This document shows positions 17,030-24,989 of a stretch of DNA of 42,536 bases, one piece after another. Each line of letters opens with the position of its first letter. Positions within the stretch are counted from its first letter, which is position 1. Under the pieces are notes generated by a model that was given only the letters and a program-made list of their open reading frames with translations, was not told the DNA's origin and searched no databases. A program made the position numbers and the translations under genes. Origin of the DNA: Nostoc sp. CHAB 5836 (GTDB lineage: Bacteria; Cyanobacteriota; Cyanobacteriia; Cyanobacteriales; Nostocaceae); NCBI RefSeq assembly GCF_020829445.1, contig NZ_JAIVFV010000050.1:1-42536 (forward strand). Reading direction: 5' to 3'.

Positions 17030-18493
17030 ATGAGTAGGAAAATTTCTCTTGGCTTGATGCTGCTGTTTGTGGGTACTCAAACTAGTGTTACCCAGCTAGC
17101 AGCTAAAGCGCAAACCCCAGTTGCACCAACAACTACCACAAAATCAATTTGCTCTACCCAATTGGGAACAGCTATAGATGCTGTAATCAATCGCCCTTTA
17201 TTCAGTCGGGGGCGCTGGGGAATTTTAGTACAACCCGTGTCAACGGGGGAAACTCTTTACAGTCGGGATGCTCAGAAATATTTTACTCCCGCGTCTAATC
17301 TCAAATTGCTAACAACAGCAGCTGCATTGCAAGAATTGGGTGCTAATTTTCGGATTCGCACTTCTATTTATCACAATGGCAATGGTGTTTTACGTGTTGT
17401 CGGTAGGGGAGATCCCAGCTTAAGTGATACTCAACTGCAAAAATTGGCACAGCAGCTAAAACAGAAAGGCATTACTCAAATTCAGCGATTGATAGCTGAT
17501 GACAGTTATATTCAAGGAGATATTGTTAACCCCACCTGGGAATGGGAAGATGTGCAGTCAGACTATGGCGCACCAGTCAATAGCTTTATTCTGAATCAAA
17601 ATATTTTTAGCTTAAAACTTGTACCCCAGGCTGTAGGGAAATCTTTACAAGTGGTATGGACTGATGCTGGTGAGGCGAAACAGTGGCGGATAATTAATCA
17701 GTCAGTAACTGTTGCCCAAAATCAACCAAGCTACATTAATATTACTCGCGAATTATCAGGAACAGGATTACGAATTCAAGGACAACTAACAACGAATTCT
17801 GAACCGTCTTTAATAGATTTGCCTGTGGTTGACCCGAATTATTACTTTTTACGGCGCTTCCGTGCTGCTTTGGCGACAGAAAAAATTACCTTGGGACAAA
17901 TATTAGTAGTAAATGGTGGTGTTAATCAAGAGGAAATAGCATTTGTAGAGTCGCCACCTTTATCTGAATTATTAATGGAAACTCTTCAGAATAGTAATAA
18001 TCTTTATGCTGAGGCACTGCTGAGAGCATTAGCTGTGAAAAAACTCAGAGTTAAAAATCAGACTAGTGCTGATGTAGGTTTAGAAGTTGTCAAAGCAAGC
18101 TTAACGAAATTGGGAGTTGAACCAGCAAATTATATTTTAGTGGATGGTTCGGGTTTATCACGTCGTAACTTAGTGACACCAGAAGCTTTTGTACAAACTT
18201 TGCGGGCAATAGCAAGAACATCAACAGCATATATATATCGCGCATCTTTACCCGTGGCGGGTAAAAGTGGAACCTTGAAAAATCGCTTTCAAGATACACC
18301 TGCTGAGGGCATTGTGCAAGCAAAAACGGGTACTTTAACAGGTGTAGTTTCTCTATCTGGATATCTGAATGCGCCGAAGTATGAGCCGCTAGTTTTTAGT
18401 ATTATTGTGAATCAATCGGATCAGTCTGCAACTGTTGTGCGACAGGCAATTGATCAAGTTGTTTTATTGTTAACACAGTTGCAGCGTTGTTAA
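17030..18493 (+). CDS. dacB: D-alanyl-D-alanine carboxypeptidase/endopeptidase, PBP4 type (peptidase S13)
   Basis: 487 residues from the ATG at 17030. The frame is open to 16931, but that extension is repeat DNA and precedes a clear signal peptide (KISLGLMLLFVGTQTSVTQL...AKAQ). Catalytic motifs are in order: SxxK as S89-N-L-K92 in FTPASNLKLL, SxN as SNN in ETLQNSNNLYAEALL, and KTG in VQAKTGTLTGVVSLSGY. Between the first two lies the large inserted domain typical of PBP4/DacB. The enzyme trims or cleaves peptidoglycan cross-links in the periplasm. An LD-carboxypeptidase gene 293 bp downstream points to a small peptidoglycan-recycling neighbourhood. Confidence 0.94.
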   Translation: MSRKISLGLMLLFVGTQTSVTQLAAKAQTPVAPTTTTKSICSTQLGTAIDAVINRPLFSRGRWGILVQPVSTGETLYSRDAQKYFTPASNLKLLTTAAALQELGANFRIRTSIYHNGNGVLRVVGRGDPSLSDTQLQKLAQQLKQKGITQIQRLIADDSYIQGDIVNPTWEWEDVQSDYGAPVNSFILNQNIFSLKLVPQAVGKSLQVVWTDAGEAKQWRIINQSVTVAQNQPSYINITRELSGTGLRIQGQLTTNSEPSLIDLPVVDPNYYFLRRFRAALATEKITLGQILVVNGGVNQEEIAFVESPPLSELLMETLQNSNNLYAEALLRALAVKKLRVKNQTSADVGLEVVKASLTKLGVEPANYILVDGSGLSRRNLVTPEAFVQTLRAIARTSTAYIYRASLPVAGKSGTLKNRFQDTPAEGIVQAKTGTLTGVVSLSGYLNAPKYEPLVFSIIVNQSDQSATVVRQAIDQVVLLLTQLQRC

Positions 18494-18529
18494 TCTGATT
18501 TAACAATTTCATTATTCACGCATTCAAAA

Positions 18530-18760
18530 TTCAAAATTAAAGACATTACATAAGGGGATTTAAACCCCGACTGAAATGGGTGCTACATATAGATGTAGGG
18601 GTCTTAAACCCTTTAATTTACGATAAGCCCTGGCGAATAGAATTCGCGGCTATACAGACAAAACCTGCCTCCGCAGGTTAGGAAATTCTTGATTTTATAT
18701 TAGTCCACGGAGGTAGACTAAGCTTTGTGTAGTAGCGACTTCTAGTCGTCCAATACGTTT
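18530..18760. repeat. Repeat-rich intergenic stretch
   Basis: A series of short palindromes between the two peptidase genes: TAGGGGTCTTAAACCC near 18595-18611, CGAATAGAATTCGCGGCTA near 18633, CCTGCCTCCGCAGG near 18665, and a TAGTCCACGGAGGTAGACTA block near 18701. No gene is seen. Confidence 0.5.
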
Positions 18761-18786
18761 AAAACTTTTCACCCTTAAGTTTTTTC

Positions 18787-19692
18787 ATGCCATCCAAAAT
18801 CTTACCACCGCCTCTAAAACCTGGAGACTTACTACGAGTAATTGCCCCTAGTGGTGCTTTGCGAGAATTTGAGGCATTTGAACGGAGTATAGAAATTTGG
18901 CGATCGCGCGGCTACCAATTAGAAATCAGTCCCCACATAGATGACAAATGGGGTTATTTAGCAGGAACAGACGAAAACCGTCGTCACCAGCTAGCGGCAG
19001 CATGGCAAGATCCCCATTGTCGTGGTATCCTTTGTGCCAGAGGCGGTTTTGGCAGCACCCGCATCTTAGAAGATTGGAATTGGCAACTAAACTCAGTCCT
19101 TCCCAAGTGGCTTATAGGCTTTTCTGATATCACAGCTTTATTATGGAGCCTTTATACAGCAGGAATTTCCGGCGTTCACGGCCCGGTAATGACGACTTTG
19201 GCAGATGAGCCAGATTGGTCAATTAAGCGATTATTCGATTGGGTGGAAGGTCGTTCTTTCAGCCCTCTCAAAGGTTGCGGTTGGGGTGGTGGTGTGGTAA
19301 ATGGGACTTTGTTACCAGGTAATCTGACGGTGGCTACTCACCTTTTGGGTACACCAATCCAGCCACCTCTAGATGGTGTAATTCTGGCGTTGGAGGATGT
19401 TACGGAAGCACCTTATCGCATTGACAGGATGCTGACGCAGTGGCGTTTGAGTGGTGCTTTGTCTAAAGTTTGTGGTATTGCTTTGGGGGGTTTTACTCGG
19501 TGTGAAGCGCCGCCAACTATATCTAGTTTTAGTGTAGAAGAAGTATTGCGCGATCGCTTGGGCGATTTGGGCATTCCTGTTGTCTCTGATTTGCCTTTTG
19601 GCCATGATAGTCCCAATGCAGCCTTACCAGTGGGTGTAGAGGTAACTTTAGATGGGGATGCGGGAATATTGGCGATCGCGCATCCACATTAA
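18787..19692 (+). CDS. LD-carboxypeptidase (peptidase S66, LdcA/MccF-like)
   Basis: 301 residues. The opening LKPGDLLRVIAPSGAL, the ILCARGGFGSTRIL segment and WLIGFSDITALLW with the nucleophile Ser (S113) define the S66 family. ALEDVTEAPYRIDRML supplies the catalytic Glu and SDLPFGHDSPNAALPVG the His. The enzyme removes the terminal D-Ala from tetrapeptides in peptidoglycan recycling, or cleaves microcin-C-like substrates. No signal peptide, so cytosolic. A decayed copy of part of this gene lies about 3.4 kb downstream (22262-22422). Confidence 0.93.
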   Translation: MPSKILPPPLKPGDLLRVIAPSGALREFEAFERSIEIWRSRGYQLEISPHIDDKWGYLAGTDENRRHQLAAAWQDPHCRGILCARGGFGSTRILEDWNWQLNSVLPKWLIGFSDITALLWSLYTAGISGVHGPVMTTLADEPDWSIKRLFDWVEGRSFSPLKGCGWGGGVVNGTLLPGNLTVATHLLGTPIQPPLDGVILALEDVTEAPYRIDRMLTQWRLSGALSKVCGIALGGFTRCEAPPTISSFSVEEVLRDRLGDLGIPVVSDLPFGHDSPNAALPVGVEVTLDGDAGILAIAHPH

Positions 19693-19735
19693 GTTAAAAA
19701 ATGATTTTATCTTCACCTCTCACTAATGCTCTTAG

Positions 19736-19851
19736 TACAGTTTTGCGTAAAATCGTGGCCAATTGAGGGTTGAAATTTAAACGCAAAGGGGCGCAAAGGG
19801 AAGCGCAAAGGAACGCAAAGAGAATTCGCTACGAATTTATGAAATATTGTA
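19736..19851. repeat. 116-bp CTTAG-flanked element, copy 1
   Basis: Flanked on both sides by CTTAG (19731-19735 and 19852-19856), with ends TACAG... and ...ATTGTA. The interior carries GAGGGTTGAAATTTAAACGC, repeats of CGCAAAGG, and AGAATTCGCTACGAATTTAT. A second copy, at 26397-26527, is also CTTAG-flanked. Confidence 0.75.
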
Positions 19852-19924
19852 CTTAGTCTTGCACTGCAAGTTTTGTCCGGTCTAGTTGGCTAATAGAGAA
19901 TGGTGCAAAATGTGAGTTTTAAGG

Positions 19925-20045
19925 CAATACACTTGGGTTAAGCATTTCCTCCTTCTCTCTTCTCTCTTCTCTCTGTGTTCTCTGCGCCTCTGTGGTTCGT
20001 AAAAAAAAGAGTTTCAGCCCTTTTGTGAACCGTATTGAGTTTTAA
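19925..20045. repeat. Repeat shared, inverted, with 13590-13726
   Basis: Begins CAATACACTTGGGTTAAGCA, passes through a CTTCTCTC-rich tract and GCCTCTGTGGTTCGTAAAA, and ends TTTTGTGAACCGTATTGAG. It is the reverse complement of the core at 13590-13726, minus about 25 bases. Confidence 0.75.
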
Positions 20046-20065
20046 GGCATTTCCATACAATAAGA

Positions 20066-20203
20066 TAAGTACGTTGGTGCAAAAAAACTCAAGTATGTTA
20101 CGAAACATAAATAATCTCAAAACCCTTACTAATGACAAATGACAAATGACAAATGACAAATGACAGCCTTAGCCAGTTAACTTTAATTGCGCCGATCTAC
20201 TTA
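20066..20203. repeat. TAAGTARGTCGG-ended element, copy 1 (uninterrupted)
   Basis: Left end TAAGTACGTTGGTGC, right end GCGCCGATCTACTTAA. The interior includes ATGTTACGAAACATAAA, four TGACAAA heptamers and GACAGCCTTAGCCAGTTAAC. The CTTAG at 20168-20172 is the empty form of the site occupied in the copy at 26304-26563. Confidence 0.75.
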
Positions 20204-20225
20204 AGTCAAACTTCTCATATAGGTA

Positions 20226-20999
20226 TTACCAAACAAGAATACAATCTTTATGATGTAGTATGCCAACCTCTTCTATTACTTTGATGTTGGGAATAATTTT
20301 AATCAATTCTTCTTTTGTATAAGAATTAAAATCTTCTGGATTGATTTCATTGTATGTAATGTAGCCTTTCTTCGCAGAAAGCACGACCTTTTCTAAATAA
20401 ACATCTTGGATTTCTCGCCTCATCTCTGTAAAAGCATAATTGCTAATTACAAGATCATAATTTTCTTTTGGCAATTCATTCATTGTCTTGTAGCTTAGTG
20501 TGGTGTTTAATATGTAATGATCTAAATACTTCTGAGCTAGTAATAGCACTGGTTTTAGATCAACTAAACGATAGCTTTTAACATTGAAATAACTGCTGAT
20601 AATTCGGCACATTCCTCCATAACCAACGCCAAGTTCACATATATTAAAGTTATCTAGACTGCCAAACTCAGATTCCAAATCGGAGAGTATTTTAATGTAG
20701 CGTAAGGTAGCTGGGACTATTGTACCAATACCCTCGTAATCAAAAACTCTAGGATTGCCAATCCGATCATTCTTCCGAAATTCATCAATCTTACTCAACA
20801 CATTAGAGGGAGATTTTTTAATTGCTTCCAGATACTCTTGACCTTGCTCAAAAGAGTCGTGTTCTAATGCCGAATTGTATATTTCATTCCGACGAAAATC
20901 TCTGAATATTGAAGAATCTAAACTAGCTTTTAAACAGAATTCAGGATAGTCAAAATTATCAGTAATGCTGGTCTGGAAAGTCTCATATTTTTTGTTCAT
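20226..20999 (-). CDS. Putative sugar O-methyltransferase
   Basis: 257 residues from the ATG at 20999; AGGTGAGC lies directly before it and a GTG two codons upstream is less likely. The SAM-binding motif I is NICELGVGYGGMCRIISSYF, followed by YRLVDLKPVLLLAQKYL (acidic residue after strand 2) and ENYDLVISNYAFTEM. The layout, with FRKNDRIGNPRVFDYEGIGTI before motif I, is that of the putative sugar O-methyltransferase family found in polysaccharide clusters. It probably methylates surface or capsular sugars. A second methyltransferase gene lies upstream on the same strand, and glycosyltransferases follow on the other strand. Confidence 0.8.
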   Translation of the reverse strand: MNKKYETFQTSITDNFDYPEFCLKASLDSSIFRDFRRNEIYNSALEHDSFEQGQEYLEAIKKSPSNVLSKIDEFRKNDRIGNPRVFDYEGIGTIVPATLRYIKILSDLESEFGSLDNFNICELGVGYGGMCRIISSYFNVKSYRLVDLKPVLLLAQKYLDHYILNTTLSYKTMNELPKENYDLVISNYAFTEMRREIQDVYLEKVVLSAKKGYITYNEINPEDFNSYTKEELIKIIPNIKVIEEVGILHHKDCILVW

Positions 21000-21106
21000 G
21001 CTCACCTATGCCTTGATTTAATCTATTTAGAGACCATTTATAAAGTAAACCTAAAATTGCCGGATGCGTTAAAGCAGCGCGTAACGCAGACTCGCTCTCC
21101 GTGGCG

Positions 21107-21913
21107 CTATCGCCTTTGGCGTATCACTTGATTTTCTAATCCACTTACAGAATAATCTGCTAAATGCTCTGGTAAATTCCAATTAATTTTCGGATCTGGC
21201 TGATGTTTTACTGGTTCAACATTTCCGCGCCAAGCAGCTCCCATAATTTGCATAGTTTGGTAGATGATTGTGTTCCAGCCTTTTTGCTTTAAATAGTCTA
21301 AGCCTTGTGTGACATCAGGAGAATTTAAATCATGGAATAAAATTAAAGCATCCGCCTCAGCCAATTGTTCGCAGATAATCGTATCATTGAGAGGGGCTGG
21401 TGCTTGATGATCGCCATCAATGAAAATCAATGACCACTTGCGTTGTAATTGTTTAGCTAATTCCTCTACCTTTTGTGGGCTATAACCGGCTACTAGATTA
21501 ATTGAGTCGAGAACATTAGCAAGTCGCAGAGAACTAGTTACACTTTCATAAATATCTTCTTCAGCTAAAATAGGATCAATTACATCTAATTGCACTCCTG
21601 CTAATGCCAGATGACAAGCAGACCAACCCCGCCAACAACCAATTTCTAAAGCTTTTTTTCCGGCAAATTGGAGTGCTGTATTATATAAAATATGTGCTTC
21701 ATCTCGATTAAGGAACCCTACAGATGGCTTTTGTCTATCGACGTACCAGCGATGGAGAATCTCTGCACGTAAATAATTCCAATAAGAACTATTAGCCTCT
21801 CCAATAATCATATTGGGGAAGGAGGAATCAGGATGAATTATCTCCAAACCAGGTGAAATATAGTCCCAAGTTGACAGTGAGACATTTTTAATAATTTCAT
21901 TAGTTTCAGTCAT
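21107..21913 (-). CDS. Class I SAM-dependent methyltransferase
   Basis: 268 residues. Motif I is KALEIGCWRGWSACHLA, strand 2 ends with LDVIDPILAEED, and KWSLIFIDGDHQAPAPLNDT is the F/I-D-G-x-H motif of the Methyltransf_24 group. ADALILFHDLNSPDVTQGL follows. These enzymes methylate sugars, nucleosides or small metabolites; the target is unknown. The last six codons (VIRQRR) and the stop fall in a short repeat, CGCTATCGCCTTTGGCG, so the original C-terminus may have been replaced. The downstream gap 21000-21106 holds a block also present near 36930-36975. Confidence 0.82.
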   Translation of the reverse strand: MTETNEIIKNVSLSTWDYISPGLEIIHPDSSFPNMIIGEANSSYWNYLRAEILHRWYVDRQKPSVGFLNRDEAHILYNTALQFAGKKALEIGCWRGWSACHLALAGVQLDVIDPILAEEDIYESVTSSLRLANVLDSINLVAGYSPQKVEELAKQLQRKWSLIFIDGDHQAPAPLNDTIICEQLAEADALILFHDLNSPDVTQGLDYLKQKGWNTIIYQTMQIMGAAWRGNVEPVKHQPDPKINWNLPEHLADYSVSGLENQVIRQRR

Positions 21914-22015
21914 ATCTGTTCTTCTCTAAAGAATTTGTCATCTACGAATTTTGTCAGTTTTACCAACGCAACATAGTACCATATTATGGTTGAATAGTTA
22001 ATACTGAGGAAAATC

Positions 22016-22169
22016 ATACAGGAATCCGATTTGATTTTTGAACAAAATTAGGTATTTGTAGGGTGCGTTAGCGTTTCGCGTAACGCACCAAACCCTTAAG
22101 AATGGTGCCGTACTTTCTGCGTTAACACACCCCACGTATATTTTCAAAAATCAAATATGAGTCCTATAA
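22016..22169. repeat. 154-bp inverted-repeat (MITE-like) element
   Basis: Left end ATACAGGAATCCGATTTGAT continuing TTTTGAA; right end TTCAAAAATCAAATATGAGT continuing CCTATAA. The ends are imperfect inverted repeats of about 27 bases. The centre holds a GGTGCGTTA...TAACGCACC hairpin. A similar left end (GCAGTCCGCTTTGATTTTTG) occurs near 7421. Confidence 0.6.
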
Positions 22170-22261
22170 TTTTCAGAATTGATACAATGCTCCAAGGAGG
22201 GTGATCCCACAATTTTTAGGGGAATTATGCCTACTAGAGGTATTTACGCACGAGGTGTAAG

Positions 22262-22422
22262 TTTGGCGATCGCATGGTTATCTAGCAAGAGCAGACCAAA
22301 ACCACCACTACCACCTAGCATCAGGATAGCAAGATCCCGATTCCCGTGGTATCATCTGTGCCAGAGGTAGTTTTGGCAGCACCCACATTTTGTAAGATTA
22401 GCATTGGCAACAAAACTCAGGT
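22262..22422 (+). pseudogene. Decayed fragment of the LD-carboxypeptidase gene
   Basis: The stretch lines up with 18897-19105 in the intact S66 gene. Shared blocks, in order: TTTGGCGATCGC; TAGCA-G-ACAGAC-AAAACC; AGCA-GGATAGCAAGATCCC against GCATGGCAAGATCCC; CGTGGTATC, TGTGCCAGAGG, GTTTTGGCAGCACCC; and GCATTGGCAAC-AAACTCAG. About 40 bases are missing near the start and there are in-frame stops, so no product is expected. It corresponds to roughly residues 38-105 of the intact protein. Confidence 0.85.
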
Positions 22423-22487
22423 TTTGAAAAAGACTTTTATTACTTGCGGATCATCCAAATGAATAATTTAGCTGATGTTTTTTTAGT

Positions 22488-22788
22488 ATGAATATTCAAA
22501 GCCCTTTGACAGGTAAAACCGATATTACTTGGTTAAAAACTATAGCAGCAGATACACTAATTAACGATGAATACTTATTTGCATTCATACGGCAATCATA
22601 TTTGCAGTATTTCACCTTTAGGAAAAATTATTTTTAATCGGTATACAATTCCTTTTTATGGATACTTTTTAAAAGCTGGATTAAGAAAGATTGTCACTGG
22701 TCACAGTATATACGTACAGTTTTGCAAATTAGATGGTCAAAAATATGATATTGATGAGTCAGGTGTGAACCTTGCTTTAGTAAGTTAG
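22488..22788 (+). pseudogene. Possible broken N-terminus of a SAM methyltransferase
   Basis: The ATG at 22488 opens SPLTGKTDITWLKTIAADTLI, then runs on to a stop after FRKNYF. Such a start recalls C-methyltransferase-like proteins of sugar loci, which begin with a short motif and a helix. A second frame from 22567 (73 residues, LHSYGNHICSISPLGKIIF...) overlaps it. Neither frame alone makes a recognisable protein. I would treat it as a remnant with low confidence. Confidence 0.3.
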
Positions 22789-22808
22789 ACATAGGAGTGA
22801 AAAAGAAT

Positions 22809-22841
22809 GTAGAGAGACGTAGCACTGCTACATCTCTACAA
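22809..22841. terminator. Dispersed stem-loop TGTAGAGA...TCTCTACA
   Basis: TGTAGAGAGACGTAGCA pairs with CTGCTACATCTCTACA. This is a common cyanobacterial intergenic palindrome. It lies just after the remnant at 22488-22788 and before the GT2 gene and could end transcription, but no U-tract follows. Nothing else is recognised in 22842-22995. Confidence 0.45.
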
Positions 22842-22995
22842 GGGTTCTGGGTAACGCATATTTAATTTTTACCAGATGTCTGTTGATTTGCTCGTGGTCA
22901 TTTGAGGATGGGTTATTAATTTGATGGCTGCATTTTTAATGTGTACTAACAGCCCTTTTTTCGCTACTAATACTTAAATTTCCTGGCAATCCATT

Positions 22996-23655
22996 ATGAG
23001 TCCAATAAAATTTGATCCAATTCCAGAAATATCAGTTGTAATGTGTACTTACGATCGCGCCGAATATCTAGATAATAGCATTAATAGTGTTATCAATCAA
23101 ACGTTGAAAGATTGGGAACTAATTATAGTTGATGATGGTAGCCAAGATAATACTTTTGAAATTGTCAATTCTTATGTGCAAAACTTCCAGAATATTCGTT
23201 ATTTGAAACACCAAAATAAAAAATTAGGGTACTCTAAAAATGCTGGGATTCAAGCATCATTTGGCAAATATATCACCTTTCTTGACAGCGATGATACATA
23301 CAGACCCAACCATCTAGAGTCTCGACTTCAATGTATGCAATCTCATCCAGAAATTGACTTGATTGAAGGAGGATTTTTCTCTGATGAAGAGATTTTTGTC
23401 GCCGATTATTTTAAATCAGATCAAATAATTAATTTACGCGAATGTGTTTTAGGCCCTACATTTTTTGGGAAGAGGAGAGTATTTTTTGATTTGCAGGGAT
23501 TTAATAATATTTCCTATGGAGAAGATACAGACTTTTGGAAACGGGCAGAGAAAATTTTCAAAACTCAAAAAGTCACAGAACCACAAACCTACGTTTATAC
23601 AAGAGCAGAAACAAGCATTACCAAGAATGTCTTGGAACAGCGCTCATTAACCTAA
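22996..23655 (+). CDS. Glycosyltransferase family 2 (GT-A)
   Basis: 219 residues. ISVVMCTYDRAEYLDNSI, WELIIVDDGSQDNT and KYITFLDSDDTYRPNHL carry the nucleotide-sugar and metal-binding acids (the DSDD motif). YGEDTDFWKRAEKIF is the ED-type acceptor-site motif with a likely catalytic Asp. It is shorter than many GT2 enzymes but complete in core motifs, and soluble. It lies 16 bp before a GT4 gene and is almost certainly co-transcribed with it. Together with the two methyltransferases on the other strand this suggests a surface-glycan locus. Confidence 0.88.
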   Translation: MSPIKFDPIPEISVVMCTYDRAEYLDNSINSVINQTLKDWELIIVDDGSQDNTFEIVNSYVQNFQNIRYLKHQNKKLGYSKNAGIQASFGKYITFLDSDDTYRPNHLESRLQCMQSHPEIDLIEGGFFSDEEIFVADYFKSDQIINLRECVLGPTFFGKRRVFFDLQGFNNISYGEDTDFWKRAEKIFKTQKVTEPQTYVYTRAETSITKNVLEQRSLT

Positions 23656-23671
23656 AAACTTTAATTCGGTT

Positions 23672-24850
23672 ATGCATATTTGTCATATAGTTTTGAATAA
23701 CATTGGTGGAGCGCCAAAAGTTGCGAATTCGCTAATTTCTTCTCAGGTCAAGGCTGGCTATGAGGTTTCTGCTGTGATCCTGACTGATTTAGATTCACGA
23801 TGGATCTTATCTTTTAAATCAGCCCATAGAGTCATTGTGATGAAAATTGCCGGAACTTTATTTTATATTGGCGGAGCAATACACCAAATATGGGTAGCGA
23901 TACAATTAAATAAGATCATTGCTGAACAGAAACCAGATATTATTATTTGTCATACTGTATTTATCACTAAGCTCTTTTATTTATCTCAATTTATTCTGGG
24001 AAGTTTATCTGTTCCATATATTAGTTATATTCATAGTGATTACATTTCTGAATCGCAGATTGAACGTCAAACAGATTCCATTACTGGATTAATCCAAAAC
24101 TTATCTACAAGTATTTCTAGGTGGATTGATCTGCGTGCTATTCAACAAGCTAATGGACTAGTTTTTGTTTGCAAAGCTCTTTATGAAAGATTCTCAAACT
24201 TTGGTTTAAATCCCCATCGAATAGTAATATCCTACAATCCAGCCATAGATGATACAAATAACGAGCCTCTTAATCCTACAGCCAATTCCTGGTTAAACAA
24301 CTCTCAGTTAATTACCTTTGTATGTGCTTCCAGATTTCATCATCAAAAAGACCATAAAACCTTACTCAAAGCATTTGCTAAAGCTAGTGAAAATAACTTA
24401 AATATCCGGCTGATTTTGCTAGGAGACGGTGAATTAGAGACAGAAATACAAGTTTTGGCAAATTCTTTAGCTATTAATAATATTGTTCTTTTTGCAGGAT
24501 CTGTCCCCAATCCTAGGGCTTACTTCTCACTGTCTAGGGCAGTTATACTTGCTTCTCATTTTGAAGGCTTACCACTGGTTCTTGTAGAAGCTGTAGCCAG
24601 TGGGGTAACGTTTATTGCTAGTGATTGTCCAGTTGGCCCTCGTGAGATTTCTGAAATCCTGAAATGTGGAACGATAGTACCACCAAGTGATGTTGATGCA
24701 TTAGCAGAAGCTATCATTGACCATGTAAAAACTCCTCAGCAGAAGATTGATCGCTCTGAGCAAATTGCACAATTTTTTAGTGAGACTAGCTGTGGAAATC
24801 AGTTAGAAAGTTTAATTCAGCAAGTTGTTTCTCAAGGACTGTTCAGTTAG
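23672..24850 (+). CDS. Glycosyltransferase family 4 (GT-B)
   Basis: 392 residues. The N-terminal acceptor domain begins MHICHIVLNNIGGAPKVANS with the glycine loop of GT4 enzymes. The C-terminal donor domain has FVCASRFHHQKDHKTLLKAF, LRLI-type strands with LLGDGELE, and EGLPLVLVEAVASG, the E-x7-E motif that binds the nucleotide sugar. GPREI follows, as usual. It retains configuration at the transferred sugar; donor and acceptor are unknown. There is no signal peptide. It follows the GT2 gene by 16 bp. Confidence 0.92.
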   Translation: MHICHIVLNNIGGAPKVANSLISSQVKAGYEVSAVILTDLDSRWILSFKSAHRVIVMKIAGTLFYIGGAIHQIWVAIQLNKIIAEQKPDIIICHTVFITKLFYLSQFILGSLSVPYISYIHSDYISESQIERQTDSITGLIQNLSTSISRWIDLRAIQQANGLVFVCKALYERFSNFGLNPHRIVISYNPAIDDTNNEPLNPTANSWLNNSQLITFVCASRFHHQKDHKTLLKAFAKASENNLNIRLILLGDGELETEIQVLANSLAINNIVLFAGSVPNPRAYFSLSRAVILASHFEGLPLVLVEAVASGVTFIASDCPVGPREISEILKCGTIVPPSDVDALAEAIIDHVKTPQQKIDRSEQIAQFFSETSCGNQLESLIQQVVSQGLFS

Positions 24851-24865
24851 CGTCAAAAACCTTGT

Positions 24866-24953
24866 ATTGCGTAGGTTGGGTTGAGGAACGAAACCCAACC
24901 GAAGAGCGGGGTTTGTTGGGTTTCACTAAAGTTCAACCCAACCTACAATTATC
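24866..24953. repeat. Palindromic GGTTGGGTTGAGG element, copy 3
   Basis: TGCGTAGGTTGGGTTGAGGA at the left is answered by TTCAACCCAACCTACA at the right. The inner part CGAAACCCAACCGAAGAGCG is the reverse complement of part of the core at 30115-30160, so the centre is flipped between copies. Confidence 0.7.
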
Positions 24954-24989
24954 CACAAAGCCAAGCGTATTGACTTATAAACAATTTGC

